Notes: generated from the sequence alone by a model not told the origin. Shown: positions 18,028-28,292, numbered from the stretch's first letter. The stretch is 37,767 nucleotides of DNA from Cohnella ginsengisoli (GCF_029525555.1 NZ_JAPDHZ010000002.1:1-37767); one strand, 5' to 3'. Program-made: numbers and translations.

Positions 18028-19527
18028 ATGAAAAAGAAGATTCGCATGTCCGCCGCATCCGTGTTATTGCTGTCGATCGCTTTGACGACCGCCGCATGCG
18101 GAGGGAACAACGGTAACGGCAACGCGTCTGGAAACGCGTCTCCGAGTACGAACGCCGCCCCTGAGAGCAGCGCCGCCGCATCGGCCTCCGAATCTCCGGG
18201 CGCTTCCGCGCAAGCGGAACCCGTAGAGATCGTCGTGTGGGATAAACCGAGCGCCGACGCGGCAGACAAGGCCTTCAAGGAAGAGGCTTTCGCCGCTTTC
18301 GAAGCGAAGTACCCGAATATCAAGGTCATTCACGTCGAGCAGACCAAAGAGAAAGAACGCGAGCAATTCATGACCGCGGTAGCCGGCGGGGAGCAGCCCG
18401 ATCTGTACAAGAACCCGTATCCGGACATGGAATCTTACATCGCGCAAGGCATTGCGGCAGACATTACCGATCTTTGGAACGGCTTCGAAGGCAAGGACGG
18501 CTATCTGCCTTCGTCCCTGAACGCCGCGACGGTAGACGGCAAAATTTACGGCGTTCCGAACGACATGTACGTCACGGGACTGTTGTACAACAAGCAAATG
18601 TTCGCCGACGCGGGACTCGATCCGGCTGCGTCCTTGAAGGACTGGGACTCGTTCGGAGCGGCCGCGCAGAAGATGACGGACGCCTCCAAGGGGACATACG
18701 GCTACGCGATTCTCGGCATGGATTGGGCGGATTGGTTCTTCGAGTACTACGTATGGCAAGCGGGCGGCGATCTGACCGAGAAGCAGCCGGACGGCACGGC
18801 CAAATTGACGTTCACGTCCGACGCGACGATCCAAGCGCTGCAATACTACAAAGACTTGAAATTCAAGTATAAAGCGACGCAAAAGAATGTCGTACAGAGC
18901 TTGGACGATAACCAGAAGGACTTCTATACGGGACGCGCGGCTTCGATGATCGCGGGATCCGACTGGATCGGGGGCCTCGTAGCCAAAGGCATGGACCTGA
19001 ACAACATCGGCTTCTCTGCCTTGCCGGTCGGTCCTTCCGGCAAAGCGCCTTCGCAAGTCGGCGGAAGCTACTGGATCCTCAATCCGAAGTCTTCTCCCGA
19101 AAAGCAGCAGGCGGCCTTTACGTACGCGACCTATATTACATCGAAAGCGTACCTCGAATCGGTGCTGCAATACAACAAGGACAACGGCATGTTCCCGAAC
19201 CTGCTCTCCGTTCGGACCGACGTCGACGTGACGGATTTCGTCGACGGCCTGCCGGCGGAGGTCGTGAGCGGCGTTCAATCGGCTGCGAAAGACACGCATC
19301 TGGAATATTTCCTTAAAGCGCGCCTCAGCCCTTATATCGTCAAGCCGATCCAACAGGCGCTCTTGAACGAGAATACCGATCTGAAGGCCGTGCTGCAGAC
19401 GGCGCAGGATCTCGCGCAGAAGGAAGTCATCGATAAGTATAACGAGGAAGTAAAAAAAATAAAAGAGATCGGGATTCTCTCGAAGAGGGAATCCCGATGC
19501 TATTCCAGGGGTGAACGAACCTTATGA
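18028..19527 (+). CDS. Extracellular sugar-binding lipoprotein of a CUT1 ABC transporter
   Basis: 499 residues as read. Lipoprotein signal with lipobox TTAAC (Cys near residue 24), then a Gly/Asn/Ser/Ala-rich linker of about 40 residues and an SBP_bac_1 fold starting at VEIVVWDKPSAD. YGVPNDMYVTGLLYNKQMF and GDWxxG-like WIGGL segments are typical of CUT1 solute-binding proteins. It delivers an oligosaccharide, probably rhamnosyl, to the two permeases behind it. ATG 18028 follows GAGGGGGG (18008-18015). The last 20 or so residues are suspect: they read through a perfect hairpin (19468-19498), and removing one A from the A8 run at 19452-19459 creates a stop at 19460-19462, just before the hairpin. 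No ATPase gene is present, so a shared MsmX-like ATPase is likely. Confidence 0.9.
   Translation: MKKKIRMSAASVLLLSIALTTAACGGNNGNGNASGNASPSTNAAPESSAAASASESPGASAQAEPVEIVVWDKPSADAADKAFKEEAFAAFEAKYPNIKVIHVEQTKEKEREQFMTAVAGGEQPDLYKNPYPDMESYIAQGIAADITDLWNGFEGKDGYLPSSLNAATVDGKIYGVPNDMYVTGLLYNKQMFADAGLDPAASLKDWDSFGAAAQKMTDASKGTYGYAILGMDWADWFFEYYVWQAGGDLTEKQPDGTAKLTFTSDATIQALQYYKDLKFKYKATQKNVVQSLDDNQKDFYTGRAASMIAGSDWIGGLVAKGMDLNNIGFSALPVGPSGKAPSQVGGSYWILNPKSSPEKQQAAFTYATYITSKAYLESVLQYNKDNGMFPNLLSVRTDVDVTDFVDGLPAEVVSGVQSAAKDTHLEYFLKARLSPYIVKPIQQALLNENTDLKAVLQTAQDLAQKEVIDKYNEEVKKIKEIGILSKRESRCYSRGERTL
19468..19498 (+). promoter_or_regulatory. Intercistronic hairpin between binding protein and permease
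   Basis: A perfect 14 bp stem (one G:T) with a GAA loop: ATCGGGATTCTCTC pairs with GAGGGAATCCCGAT. No T run follows. Such hairpins after binding-protein genes usually stabilise the upstream message or reduce read-through, giving more binding protein than permease. Confidence 0.65.
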
Positions 19528-20393
19528 CGAGAATAACGAACATCCGTTGGATGCCCGTCTTGTTTCTGTTACCGTCCGTGCTCTGCTATTTGTTGTTTAA
19601 ATACTATCCGCTGTTAAGCATGGTCCGCGTCAGTTTCTTTCGCTACAGCATCGTCAATCCGCCCGGGAAGTTCATCGGCCTGGCCAATTATACGGAGTTT
19701 CTTTCCTCGTCGACCTTCTGGCAGGCCGTATCCAACACGTTCGTGTTTTTCGCGCTTTATCTGGGTCTAACCTTCTGGATTCCGATCGTGCAAGCGCTGC
19801 TGCTCAGCGATATTCGCAAGGCGAACGCGTTCTTTCGCTTCATGTACCAATTGCCGACGATCATGCCGGCGGTCGCGGGCGTACTCGTCTGGAAATGGAT
19901 GTACAACCCCGATTACGGTTTGCTGAATTATTGGCTCCAATTTTTCGGCCTTGGCCCGTACATGTGGCTCAACGACTTGAATATAACGAAGCTGGCCATC
20001 GTATTGCCCGCGGTGTTCGCCGGCAACGGCATCTCGCTTCTGCTCTATTATTCGGCGATCAAATCGATTCCGACGGAAATCTTGGAAGCGGCGAAAGTAG
20101 ACGGAGCCAGTCCTTGGAGAAGAATGTGGACGATGCTGCTGCCGAACATCCGCTTCATAATCGTGATCCAGTTCATCGCCTTCATGTCCGGCGTCCTGCT
20201 GGCTTACGACAATATTTACGTCATGACGCAAGGCGGCCCTGCGGGAAGCACGACCGTCGTATCGATGCTGGTCGTGAACACGGCCTTCCAGCAATCGCGC
20301 TTCGGGATTTCGGGCGCCATGTCCTTGTTCATGTTCTTCGTGATCGCTTTATTGACCGTCCTGCAAAATAAAATCTCCGCTGAAAAGGATTGA
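19524..20393 (+). CDS. CUT1 sugar ABC transporter permease (LplB/UgpA type)
   Basis: 289 residues with six predicted membrane helices. The first is WMPVLFLLPSVLCYLLFKYYPLL. The cytoplasmic EAA loop, which docks the ATPase, reads EAAKVDGASPWRRMWTMLLP and matches the family motif EAAxxDGA...F..I.LP. ATG 19524 overlaps the preceding stop as ATGA, and CAGGGGTGA (19507-19515) is the ribosome-binding site. It pairs with the next permease to form the channel. UgpA/LplB-like proteins transport di- and oligosaccharides. Confidence 0.92.
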   Translation: MTRITNIRWMPVLFLLPSVLCYLLFKYYPLLSMVRVSFFRYSIVNPPGKFIGLANYTEFLSSSTFWQAVSNTFVFFALYLGLTFWIPIVQALLLSDIRKANAFFRFMYQLPTIMPAVAGVLVWKWMYNPDYGLLNYWLQFFGLGPYMWLNDLNITKLAIVLPAVFAGNGISLLLYYSAIKSIPTEILEAAKVDGASPWRRMWTMLLPNIRFIIVIQFIAFMSGVLLAYDNIYVMTQGGPAGSTTVVSMLVVNTAFQQSRFGISGAMSLFMFFVIALLTVLQNKISAEKD

Positions 20394-20398
20394 GCGAT

Positions 20399-21714
20399 AT
20401 GAAACGAACGCGCATGGCGGAGAAAGGGCAGCGGTCTCTTACCTTTACGGCTTACGCGGTGACGATTCTCTTTACGGTTTTTTCCCTTGTTCCCGTGCTA
20501 TGGATGGTTTCTTCGGCGTTCAAATCGGATAAGGATATCGACGCCTATCCGCCCAAGTGGATCCCTCAGATTCCCCAATCGATCCGGGTCACGCTCGATT
20601 ATTCGGGACTTGGGCCGATGGAGCGGGCGGATTACGAAAAGGATGCCATGGAAGCGACCTGGTTTCCCTGGATGAAGAATATACGGGAGAATATCGGCGA
20701 AGTCAGAATTACCGGCATCCGGGACGGCAAGATGATCTTCCAAGCCTTTATGGCTTCGTCCTCGTTTCGGGCCGGACAGCCCTCGATCGTTCCTTCCACG
20801 TTGTTTACCGATCAGTTGATGGATCGCAAGCTTCCGATGATTCGCGAGAAAAAGCTGTCCAAGTTTACTTGGTACGGGGACGGAGGAGGCGACGTTTCGG
20901 ACAGGAAGGGCGTGGCGGAGAGCGAGCTTTCGTCGCGGTTCGCGGATTTTTACGGTTCTTCGGAGATCGTTCAGGGAAAAGTCGCGACGATCGAGGAGAA
21001 ACAAGCCTGGATCCGCCTATTCGACAGCTTTATTTCGGTGAACAAGATCGCGATGAATGCGGCCGGTCCGCTTGGATTCACGAAATATTTCATCAACAGC
21101 GCGATCGTGACGCTGTCCTCGGTGGCGATACAGCTGTTACTCGGGGGGATTGGCCGGTTATACGCTCGCTCATCTGATCACGAACAAAAAGTGGCAGTTC
21201 TTTTGGATTATGTTTTTTTCTGGCGACGATTATGATACCGGATATTTCGCTGCTATTGCCGCTGTATTTGCTCATGAAGGATTTGAATCTGGTCAATTCG
21301 CTTTGGGCGATCATTCTGCCTCATTCCGCCTGGGGCATTATTATCTTCCTGTTCAAAGGCTTCTTCGATCAAATCTCGAAGGAGCTCTTGCAAGCGGCGA
21401 GGGTCGACGGGGCCTCCGAATTTCGCACGTTCCTTCAGATCGTCGTTCCGCTATCCGTGCCGATCTTCGCGGCCGTCAGCGTGCTGACGTTCATCCCGGT
21501 ATGGAACGAATTCGTCTGGCCGCTTGTCGTTAACAACCTGCCTAAGTATTGGACGTTTACCGTCGCGCTGAACGATCTGCAAAATCAGAGCAACGTTCAA
21601 CAGAACATGATTATGGCCAGCTCGTTTATTTCGATGATTCCTTTGCTCGTGATTTTCGTCTTCGCGCAGAAGTATATCGAGAAAGGCGTGGCCTTCTCGG
21701 GAGTCAAAGGATAG
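20399..21714 (+). CDS. CUT1 sugar ABC transporter permease (UgpE/YtcP type) with a long extracytoplasmic insert (two frameshifts)
   Basis: About 437 residues after removing one G from the G6 run at 21143-21148 and one T from the T7 run at 21213-21219. The repaired sequence reads LGGLAGYTLAHL and FWIMFFLATIMIPD, exactly as in this family. Helix 1 is AVTILFTVFSLVPVLWMVSS. The EAA loop is LQAARVDGASEFRTFLQIV. Family members are usually 270-300 residues. Here about 170 extra residues (about 20545-21065) lie between helices 1 and 2, which should place them outside the membrane where the binding protein docks. ATG 20399 follows AAAAGGA (20383-20389); a TTG at 20390 is the alternative. Confidence 0.88.
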
Positions 21715-21750
21715 CAGGAAAGATCGGATGCTCATTGCTAGGAGGAGGCG

Positions 21751-24416
21751 ATTAAAATTCTTTCGGTCCATCTGCTTTGCGAATACTTGCCGAACCCCGT
21801 AGCGATTCAGACGGAATCGCCTTGCTTCAGCTGGCAATTAAGCGCCGACGGTCGCAATCGGTCGCAAACCGCGTATCGGGTCACGGTTGCCGACGATCCG
21901 GGGAAGCTGAATGCGGAGCGCGAATTGCACTGGGATTCGGGCAAAGTCATGTCGAATAAAAGCTATCATGTCGTTTACGAGGGAAATCGGTTGGAGAGCG
22001 ATACGCGATATTACTGGCGCGTCGTCGCCTGGGACGAAACGGATCGCGAGGGGGGAGCCCAGCGAAACGGCCTACTTTCATACCGGGCTACTGCAAAAAG
22101 AGGATTGGTCTGGACAATGGATCGGCGCGCCGGATATCGCGGGCTCTCCGCTATTCTGCGGAACGTTCTCGGTCGGCAAGCCGTGCGAGCGCGCCGTCGT
22201 TTACTTCGCTTGCCTGGGATACGGGGGAGCTCTACTTGGACGGCAGCAAAGTCGGCGATCATGTTCTCGATCCCAACTGGAGCGACTACGACGATCGAAC
22301 GATCGAAGGATTGCTTTATCCTTATAATGATAACGGAAAAAAATCGGTCTATTACGTTGCCTACGACATCACTGCCGATTTGACGGTGGGGAAGCATCGT
22401 TTCGGCGCGATGTTAGGCAACGGATTTTACAATCAAACCGCGCGTACGGTCGAAGGCCGAATGTCTTACGGAAATCCCCGTTTCCTTCTCCAATTGAATA
22501 TTAAATACGCAGATGGCATCACTGAGCGTTTCGTAAGCGACGGCAGCTGGCGCTGCGCGTGCGGGCCGATCCTGTTCGATAACGTTTTTGTGGGCGAGGT
22601 TTATGACGCCAGACGCGAGATCGAAGGATGGAGCGAATCGGACTTCGACGAATCGGATTGGCAACCGGTACGAATCATGACGGCGCCTAGCGGCGTGTTA
22701 AGGGCGCAGCAGTCTCCTGCGGATAAAGTCATGGGCACGATTCGGCCGATAAGCCGAACGCAGCTTGGAGACGGGCGTTACGTCTACGACATGGGTCAAA
22801 ACTTCTCGGGATGGGTCAGATTGCGGGTGAGATCGACGCCCGGCGGCTCCCGCTTTACCCTCAGGTTTGCGGAAAAGCTGCACCCGGACGGCACGCTCGA
22901 CTTTACGAGCGCGGGCGGAACGGACCAAATTCAGCATGACGTCTATATTTCGAGGGGCGACGCCATTGAAGATTACGAGCCAAGATTCGTCTGGCACGGG
23001 TTTCGTTACGTTGAAATATCGGGCTTTCCCGGCGAGCCGGCGGACGACGCCGCGATCGGCGTTATCGTCCACGCTTCGGTGGATGCCATCGGTTCCTTCG
23101 AATGCTCGGACGAGACGCTTAACCGCATTCAGCATTTGTACCGTTGGTCCCAGCTGAGCAATCTGCACGGCGGCGTTCCGAGCGATTGCCCGCATCGCGA
23201 GCGATTAGGATACACCGGGGACGGCCACATTACGGCCAAGGCCGCCATCTATAACTTCGGAATGGCCTCCTTTTACCGGAAGTGGGTTCAAGACATCGGC
23301 GACGCGCAGAACGTCCAGACTGGCTTCGTTCCCCATACCGCTCCCTTTAACGGAGGCGGAGGCGGACCGGGCTGGGGAAGCGCCTATGTCATCGTGCCTT
23401 GGCTCGTTTACCGGGCTTACGGCGATTTGAGCCTGCTTCGGGATCACTACGAGGGCATGAAGAGATGGGTCGACTATTTGCAAGGCTGCACGGATGACGG
23501 ATGCATCGTCGAGAGAGAGGAGCCGGGGAGCTGGTGCCTGGGCGATTGGTGCATCCCCGGTTCCATCGAACTGCCAGAACGCGTCGTGAACACTTATTTT
23601 CACGCTTACGTCACGCAATTGCTCGGACGCATTGCGCAAGTGCTGGGTAGGGGAGACGATCAGCGACGCTACGAGGCAAGATACGCCGACATTTGCTTGG
23701 CGTTTAATGCGCGATTTCTGGACCCGGAGCGTAGTCGCTATTCGATCGGCAGACAGGGAGCGGATCTTTTCGCTTACGCGCTCGGCTGCGTTCCGCCCGA
23801 ACGGGAGCCGGCCATCCGAAGCCGGCTGCTGAGGCGGTACTCGGAGGCGCTCGGGGGCTGCGTTGATACGGGCATTTTCGGAACCGGTCTGCTGTTCGAC
23901 GCGCTGGCCGATTGGGGCGAGACGGATACCGCGATCGCGCTGGCCGTCCGAGACGAATATCCCGGATACGGCTATATGATCAAAAACGGCGCTACGACCC
24001 TCTGGGAGAGATGGGACGGGCTGGAATCCCGCAACCATCCGATGTTCGGGAGCATCAGTGCCTGGATGTTCGAGCATTTGGCGGGCTTGCGCATGTGCGA
24101 ACAATCCGTCGCTTTCGCGCGAATGGTCGTAAAGCCGCCGGTTACTTCGAAGCTCGCATGCGCCAAGGCGAAGATCTCGACGATCAGAGGAACGTATGCC
24201 GCCGGCTGGAAGCGGGACGGGGATTTATTGATGCTGGAGGCTGTCGTTCCGGCAAACGGGTCGATCGTCATCGAGCTGCCGGAACGCTTGCGGGAGCCGA
24301 TCTCGCTCTTCGAAAGCGGGCAGCCTCTGTTCGAAGGCGTCGACTACGAAACAGAGGACAACCGAATCGTTCTGGGGTCCGGCAAATATCGAGTGAGCTG
24401 GTCAGCTCGTCCGTAA
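21751..24416 (+). CDS. GH78 alpha-L-rhamnosidase, cytoplasmic (two frameshifts)
   Basis: About 887 residues after removing one G each from 22050-22055 and 22223-22227. Repair gives REGEPSETAYFHTGLL and GYGELYLDGSKVGD, both standard GH78 N-terminal sandwich sequence. The fibronectin-like and rhamnosidase_N domains occupy about residues 1-290. The (alpha/alpha)6 catalytic domain carries SDCPHRERLGYTGDGH, the GH78 acidic cluster including the general acid Glu. NGATTLWERWDG and the closing beta domain follow. It hydrolyses terminal alpha-L-rhamnose from imported saccharides and has no signal peptide. The start is odd: AGGAGGAGG (21740-21748) is followed by an in-frame ATT at 21751 where family proteins have ATG. 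A TTG at 21787 is the next candidate. Confidence 0.88.
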
Positions 24417-24446
24417 CCCAAGTAAATTAATGGAAAGGAGGTGACG

Positions 24447-24473
24447 ATGATCGAGCAAGTCGCCTTATATTGA
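24447..24473 (+). other. Possible short leader ORF
   Basis: AAAGGAGG (24435-24442) is followed at good spacing by ATG 24447 and eight codons ending at TGA 24471-24473, within the cre box. It could be a leader peptide or simply a chance match to a strong Shine-Dalgarno site. Confidence 0.2.
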
Positions 24474-24484
24474 AATCGCTTTCA
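24471..24484 (+). promoter_or_regulatory. CcpA cre box
   Basis: TGAAATCGCTTTCA matches TGWAANCGNTNWCA at every defined position and is 22 bases upstream of the ATG at 24506, so bound CcpA would block transcription or elongation into the secreted hydrolase gene. It may also mark a promoter separate from the GH78 operon. Confidence 0.75.
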
Positions 24485-24505
24485 TAAAACGAAGGAGTGA
24501 ATTCA

Positions 24506-26399
24506 ATGAACCAGGCTCAAGTGAAGAACAGTTTGTTCAAGGGTGTGAATGGGAATAAGCGGATCTCGCTGGCTCTAATTGCGATCATGACCATGACGAT
24601 TCTTTTATCCTTTCCGCAGGTCGGCTTCGCGGCGACGTCCGCGACGATTCAATTCAATCAGAGCCAGGGTCAACGCAGCCCGAATGTCTTCGGAGGCGCG
24701 ATCAACCAGCTCGACGGCGCATCCGACGTGGATTCCCTTCGCTCCGTAGGCATTAGCTTCGCCCGCCGCGACGTTTATTTATCGCAAATTCTGCCGAATA
24801 CGACCGTCGCGCAATATTTGGCTGACATGTCCGTCTCGGGCGGCGTGGACGACCCGAATAATTGGGATTGGAGCCAGTACGGGTGGGTGGACACCTACCA
24901 TAACAAAGGGCTCAAGACCATGATCATCTTGTCCTATAACGTGGGTTGGTTGTCTTCTAACAACGCGAATAACGGCGTTCCGAAGAACTGGACCGTCTAC
25001 GAGGACATCATTAAGAAAATTACGCAGCGATTCCAAGGGAAGATCGATTTCATCGAGGTTTGGAACGAACCGGATCTCGCCCAATTCCTCGATATTTCGA
25101 ATAGCGGTTACGCCAACAGCTTGGCGGCTTACAAGGCGATCTACACGCATGCGGCCAACGCGGTCCGCAGCGTCAACGCCACGATCCCGATCGGCGGGCC
25201 TTCGTTGTCGACGACGGACACGAGCTGGGCGAATGCCTTGCTTCAGGACGCGAACATTAAGCCGAACGTCAACTTCCTGTCCTATCACCAATATCAGATG
25301 GTCCCTAACGGCGAGCCGAATATTCAGGCTTTAAGGAACGTGGCCGCCGCGAACGGCGTCTCCAATATGCCGATCTATATCACCGAATGGAATTGGGATT
25401 GGCAATACATCGGCTCTTCGATGAACAATGATTCGATTCATGCCATTCCTTACGTCGCCCAAAGATTGAACGATATGATATGGAACAACGCTGCGGGAAC
25501 CGGCTACTTTGCTTTCAACAAGCAAACGACGCATCCGGATTTCTATTCGATCTATTCGAACGGAAGCCTGACGCCGAAGATGAACACCTATCGCGTATTG
25601 GCCAAACAATTGGGACTCGGGGCCGGCGCTTTCACCTTGAGAGGCAGCTCTTGGGTCAACGGAGCATCGACGATCGTGGCGGGCGGCGCGACCAACGCGA
25701 GCGGGAATCCGGTCGCTTGGGTCGTCAATACGTCCACCTCGGGCGGGGATAACCTGAACTTTAATTTTAACGGATTAAAAGCGAACACGTCGTATGTAGC
25801 CGCGGCTTACGAGGCGAGCCTGTGGCAGAACGGAACGGCGGTAAGCTTCACGACCTCGTTCACGACGAACGCGAGCGGGAACGCGACCCTATCCTTTTTG
25901 GACGCCGTACGAATCGGTTATCGGAATTAAACTGACTGAGCAAACCCCGAGCCCCGGCGTCGTGTCGAACGGAAGCTTTGAATCGCCGACCACCACGAAC
26001 TTCGCTTACAGGCCATTAGGCGCGACTTGGACGTTTACGGGCGATGCGGGCATTCAGCGCAACGGCGGCGACTTCGGCGCTTCGGCCGCTCCGCTGGGGG
26101 TGCAGACTGCTTTCGTTCAGAATAGCGGAACGATGTCCCAGCTCGTCAGTCTGGCGGCGGGTACGTATAAAGTCACCTTTAAGGCGGCGAAACGAACGAG
26201 TTACGGCGGTACGCAAACCTTCAAGGTCATGTTCGATTCGACCTTGATCGGCACTTATACGCCTTCGACGGGTACGTTCGCGGCCCTCACGACGAGCAAT
26301 TTCACGGCAACGGCGGGCACCCATTCGATTAGCTTCGTCGGTACGACGACTGGAGACAATACAGACTTCATCGACGACGTCGTGCTTTCAGCCGTGTAA
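24506..26399 (+). CDS. Secreted clan GH-A glycoside hydrolase (GH39-like) with C-terminal beta-sandwich (one frameshift)
   Basis: About 630 residues after removing one T from the T5 run at 25895-25899. ATG 24506 follows GAAGGAG (24491-24497). The signal peptide ends near FPQVGFAATSA. The barrel has the two clan GH-A catalytic glutamates: acid/base E188 in EVWNEPDL and nucleophile E294 in YITEWNW. An all-beta domain follows, which after repair ends SFWTPYESVIGIKLTEQTP, the usual closing strand of GH-A accessory domains. The C-terminal module (25962-26399; SNGSFESP, GTMSQLVSLAAGTYKVTFKA) resembles sandwich modules on secreted polysaccharide-degrading enzymes. GH39 is my closest match (xylosidase and related specificities); other GH-A families are possible. 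Confidence 0.75.
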
Positions 26400-26537
26400 A
26401 AAAGAAGCTGCTACCTTAAACGCTGCTTGTTGCGCAATGCTCGCATTATTCGCAGAATCTCTCCTATGAGAAAATGGCTATCCCGTAGAAGAGAGAACGT
26501 ACCGTCCAGTTCGGCAACCTAAATATATGCGGGAAAT

Positions 26538-26569
26538 AGAAGGGGCGAGTTTTCGCTCCTTCTGTTCCT
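26538..26569 (+). terminator. Hairpin downstream of the GH-A hydrolase
   Basis: AGAAGGGGCGA (26538-26548) pairs with TCGCTCCTTCT (26553-26563), one G:T, GTTT loop, followed by GTTCCTT. A weak U tract. Probable terminator of the hydrolase transcript. Confidence 0.5.
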
Positions 26570-26792
26570 TGAAGATACTGACTTAAAGTAAGTGTAGTGA
26601 TGAAGTTACCTTGGCCAAAAAATCCGAGATTCCTTTACGGACATGGCTTGGTGCCTCTAGGGGCGATAGATGGCCGGTTGGGGGGAATGACTTGCAGTCA
26701 GAAATAACTTCAAGCATTGCAGTTTCTGGCCATGCTCTACGAGCCAAAAGTGTACTATTTTGCATATCCTCGAGCACCAATAATGTTATTTG

Positions 26793-26819
26793 AAAAGGCA
26801 CCTCCTCGGGTGCCTTTTT
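26793..26819 (+). terminator. Rho-independent terminator
   Basis: AAAAGGCACC (26793-26802) and GGTGCCTTTT (26809-26818) form a perfect 10 bp stem with a six-base loop and terminal T residues. The A run on the left means it can also work in the minus direction, for the AraC remnant. Confidence 0.8.
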
Positions 26820-26934
26820 GATTTTGCGCAATAGCTGCTACTATGAACCGTACCATAAGTGACGGCGTAAAATTGAGGTGTGGGTTTCATGTTGTTAATT
26901 GAAAGCATCTCGATTCTTTTAGCTAAACCGCTTG

Positions 26935-27056
26935 ATATCACCCGCAGGAGAATCCGAACAAGCGAGCATATTCCCGGCTGAATTGGGAAGGGCTCTTATA
27001 TCCTGCCTCGAACGCGACATCTGCCACATGGGTAGATTGACAGCGGAGGTGGCGTT
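26935..27056 (-). pseudogene. C-terminal remnant of an AraC family regulator
   Basis: On the minus strand, 27030 to 26950 reads HVADVAFEAGYKSPSQFSRE then YARLFGFS, the second helix-turn-helix of AraC-type regulators (family form VAFEVGYESPSQFSREYKRLFG). The frame then breaks and upstream sequence is not AraC. No start or sensor domain remains. It is a fossil of a gene that once faced the SDR gene. Confidence 0.7.
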
Positions 27057-27297
27057 AAGCTAACAGGGGGGGGGATAGCTTAATTCAATTCAAATGTACT
27101 GAGGCATTTGGCAATAAGGGATAGCGGGGAATGAGTGATCACCATGTTGTTGCCCTCCAAGATCGGATTTTCCGTGTACAAAAGTAACCCTATCGAAGTA
27201 TTCAAGATCGGATTTGGGGGCATGGGCTATCGATGGAAATGCTTGGATGCGGATCTAGCAAATTTAAAATGCGGAAATGAAGAGGAGGCTTGTCGGA
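27057..27297. other. Region upstream of the first SDR gene
   Basis: A G9 run lies near 27066-27074. A short plus-strand frame (27135-27374) overlaps the SDR start and looks non-coding. No clear promoter was found. Confidence 0.3.
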
Positions 27298-28116
27298 ATG
27301 AACGTGCTTGTAACGGGAGCATTCGGCAACGGCGGTCAAGCGGTGAGCCGCGCGCTGCTTCAGGCGGGCCATAACGTTCGCATGGCGGACGTCGTTCGGA
27401 CGGGGACAATGGAGTTCGGAGACGCCGAATTCGTACGATGTGATACGCGAACGGCCTCGGACGTACGTCATGCGGTCCACGGAATGGATGGGGTCATTCA
27501 TCTTGCCGCATGGCATTGCGCGCATCAACCGCCAGTTAGCGACGACACGATCTTCGCCGTCAACGTCGACGGCACCTTCAACGTACTAGAGGCTTGCCGG
27601 CAAGAGGGGATCCGGTCGATCGTTTACGCCTCGTCGATGGCTTACGGCTGGGGCTCCGTATATGGAGTCAGCAAGGTGATTGGCGAAGATCTTTGCAGGG
27701 CCTACCATGAGATGACGGGGGCGTCCATCGCGATGCTTCGATATCATGAATTCATCCCACGCCCGTATCTCGAGTTCGGCGCTCGTCTTCTGCGGAACGG
27801 CGTAGACCGTCGGGACATCGCTTCCGCGACCGTTAAGGCGCTAACTGCAGCAAATAAGAAAGCGTTTAAGCTTTTTGGGACGATCGTGCATACCGACCAT
27901 GGAATGCCGGAGCAGGTTGTCGTCGACTTTGCCCGGCTAGGTCCCGAATGGTGCGAGCGACAAGTGCCCGGTGCGATGGCATTGCTCGAAAAATACGAGA
28001 TCTCGCTGCCAAATGAGGTAGAACAGCATGACCTATCGGAAGCTAAAAACGTAATCGGTTGGCAGCCTAAAGTTGGCTTCGTGGATTTCTTAAGAAATCT
28101 AAAAAAAGAGAGATGA
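27298..28116 (+). CDS. NAD-dependent epimerase/dehydratase (extended SDR)
   Basis: 272 residues from ATG 27298, preceded by GAGGAGG (27281-27287); an upstream in-frame ATG at 27277 would remove that site. The Rossmann glycine motif is TGAFGNGG at residues 6-13. Asp after strand 2 (MADVV) and HLAAWH after strand 4 are typical of extended SDRs. The catalytic YxxxK is YGVSK, with Ser in YASSMAYG upstream. The substrate is probably a nucleotide sugar or small carbonyl compound, not determinable here. A paralogue lies at 28742 with similar length and the shared GVDRRDI segment, so the two are likely an old tandem duplication. Confidence 0.88.
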   Translation: MNVLVTGAFGNGGQAVSRALLQAGHNVRMADVVRTGTMEFGDAEFVRCDTRTASDVRHAVHGMDGVIHLAAWHCAHQPPVSDDTIFAVNVDGTFNVLEACRQEGIRSIVYASSMAYGWGSVYGVSKVIGEDLCRAYHEMTGASIAMLRYHEFIPRPYLEFGARLLRNGVDRRDIASATVKALTAANKKAFKLFGTIVHTDHGMPEQVVVDFARLGPEWCERQVPGAMALLEKYEISLPNEVEQHDLSEAKNVIGWQPKVGFVDFLRNLKKER

Positions 28117-28251
28117 GATCGGACTGGAGATCCGTAATCTGATTGTGCCTTCTGAGCTTCCGCAGGACAGCCAATGACGAAATTCAAGAAAAAGAAAGCC
28201 GCTTAATATGTGGAGCCCCGATCGTAAGTTTCACAGCTATTAAAGAAGAAA

Positions 28252-28292
28252 AAAACAGGGGCCCTTCCGGTGGGGGAGTAGCCCTGTTTTTT
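28252..28292 (+). terminator. Rho-independent terminator
   Basis: AACAGGG (28254-28260) pairs with CCCTGTT (28282-28288) with an extra G:C pair inside, an 18-base GC-rich loop, and six T after the stem. It ends the first SDR transcript and may also serve the converging HxlR remnant. Confidence 0.75.

Larger units (their letters stand above)
26400..26934. other. Intergenic, no recognised gene
   Basis: Two hairpins are listed separately. Short open frames exist on both strands (for example 26601-26708 and 26611-26793, plus) but lack good ribosome-binding sites or recognisable sequence, so I do not call genes. The second hairpin directly follows the stop of the 26611-26793 frame, the only hint that it might be the tail of a lost gene. 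Confidence 0.4.

Noticed and set aside
26583..26831. 82-residue minus-strand frame and a 60-residue plus-strand frame
   Set aside because: No ribosome-binding sites, no recognisable sequence, and they overlap a terminator hairpin.
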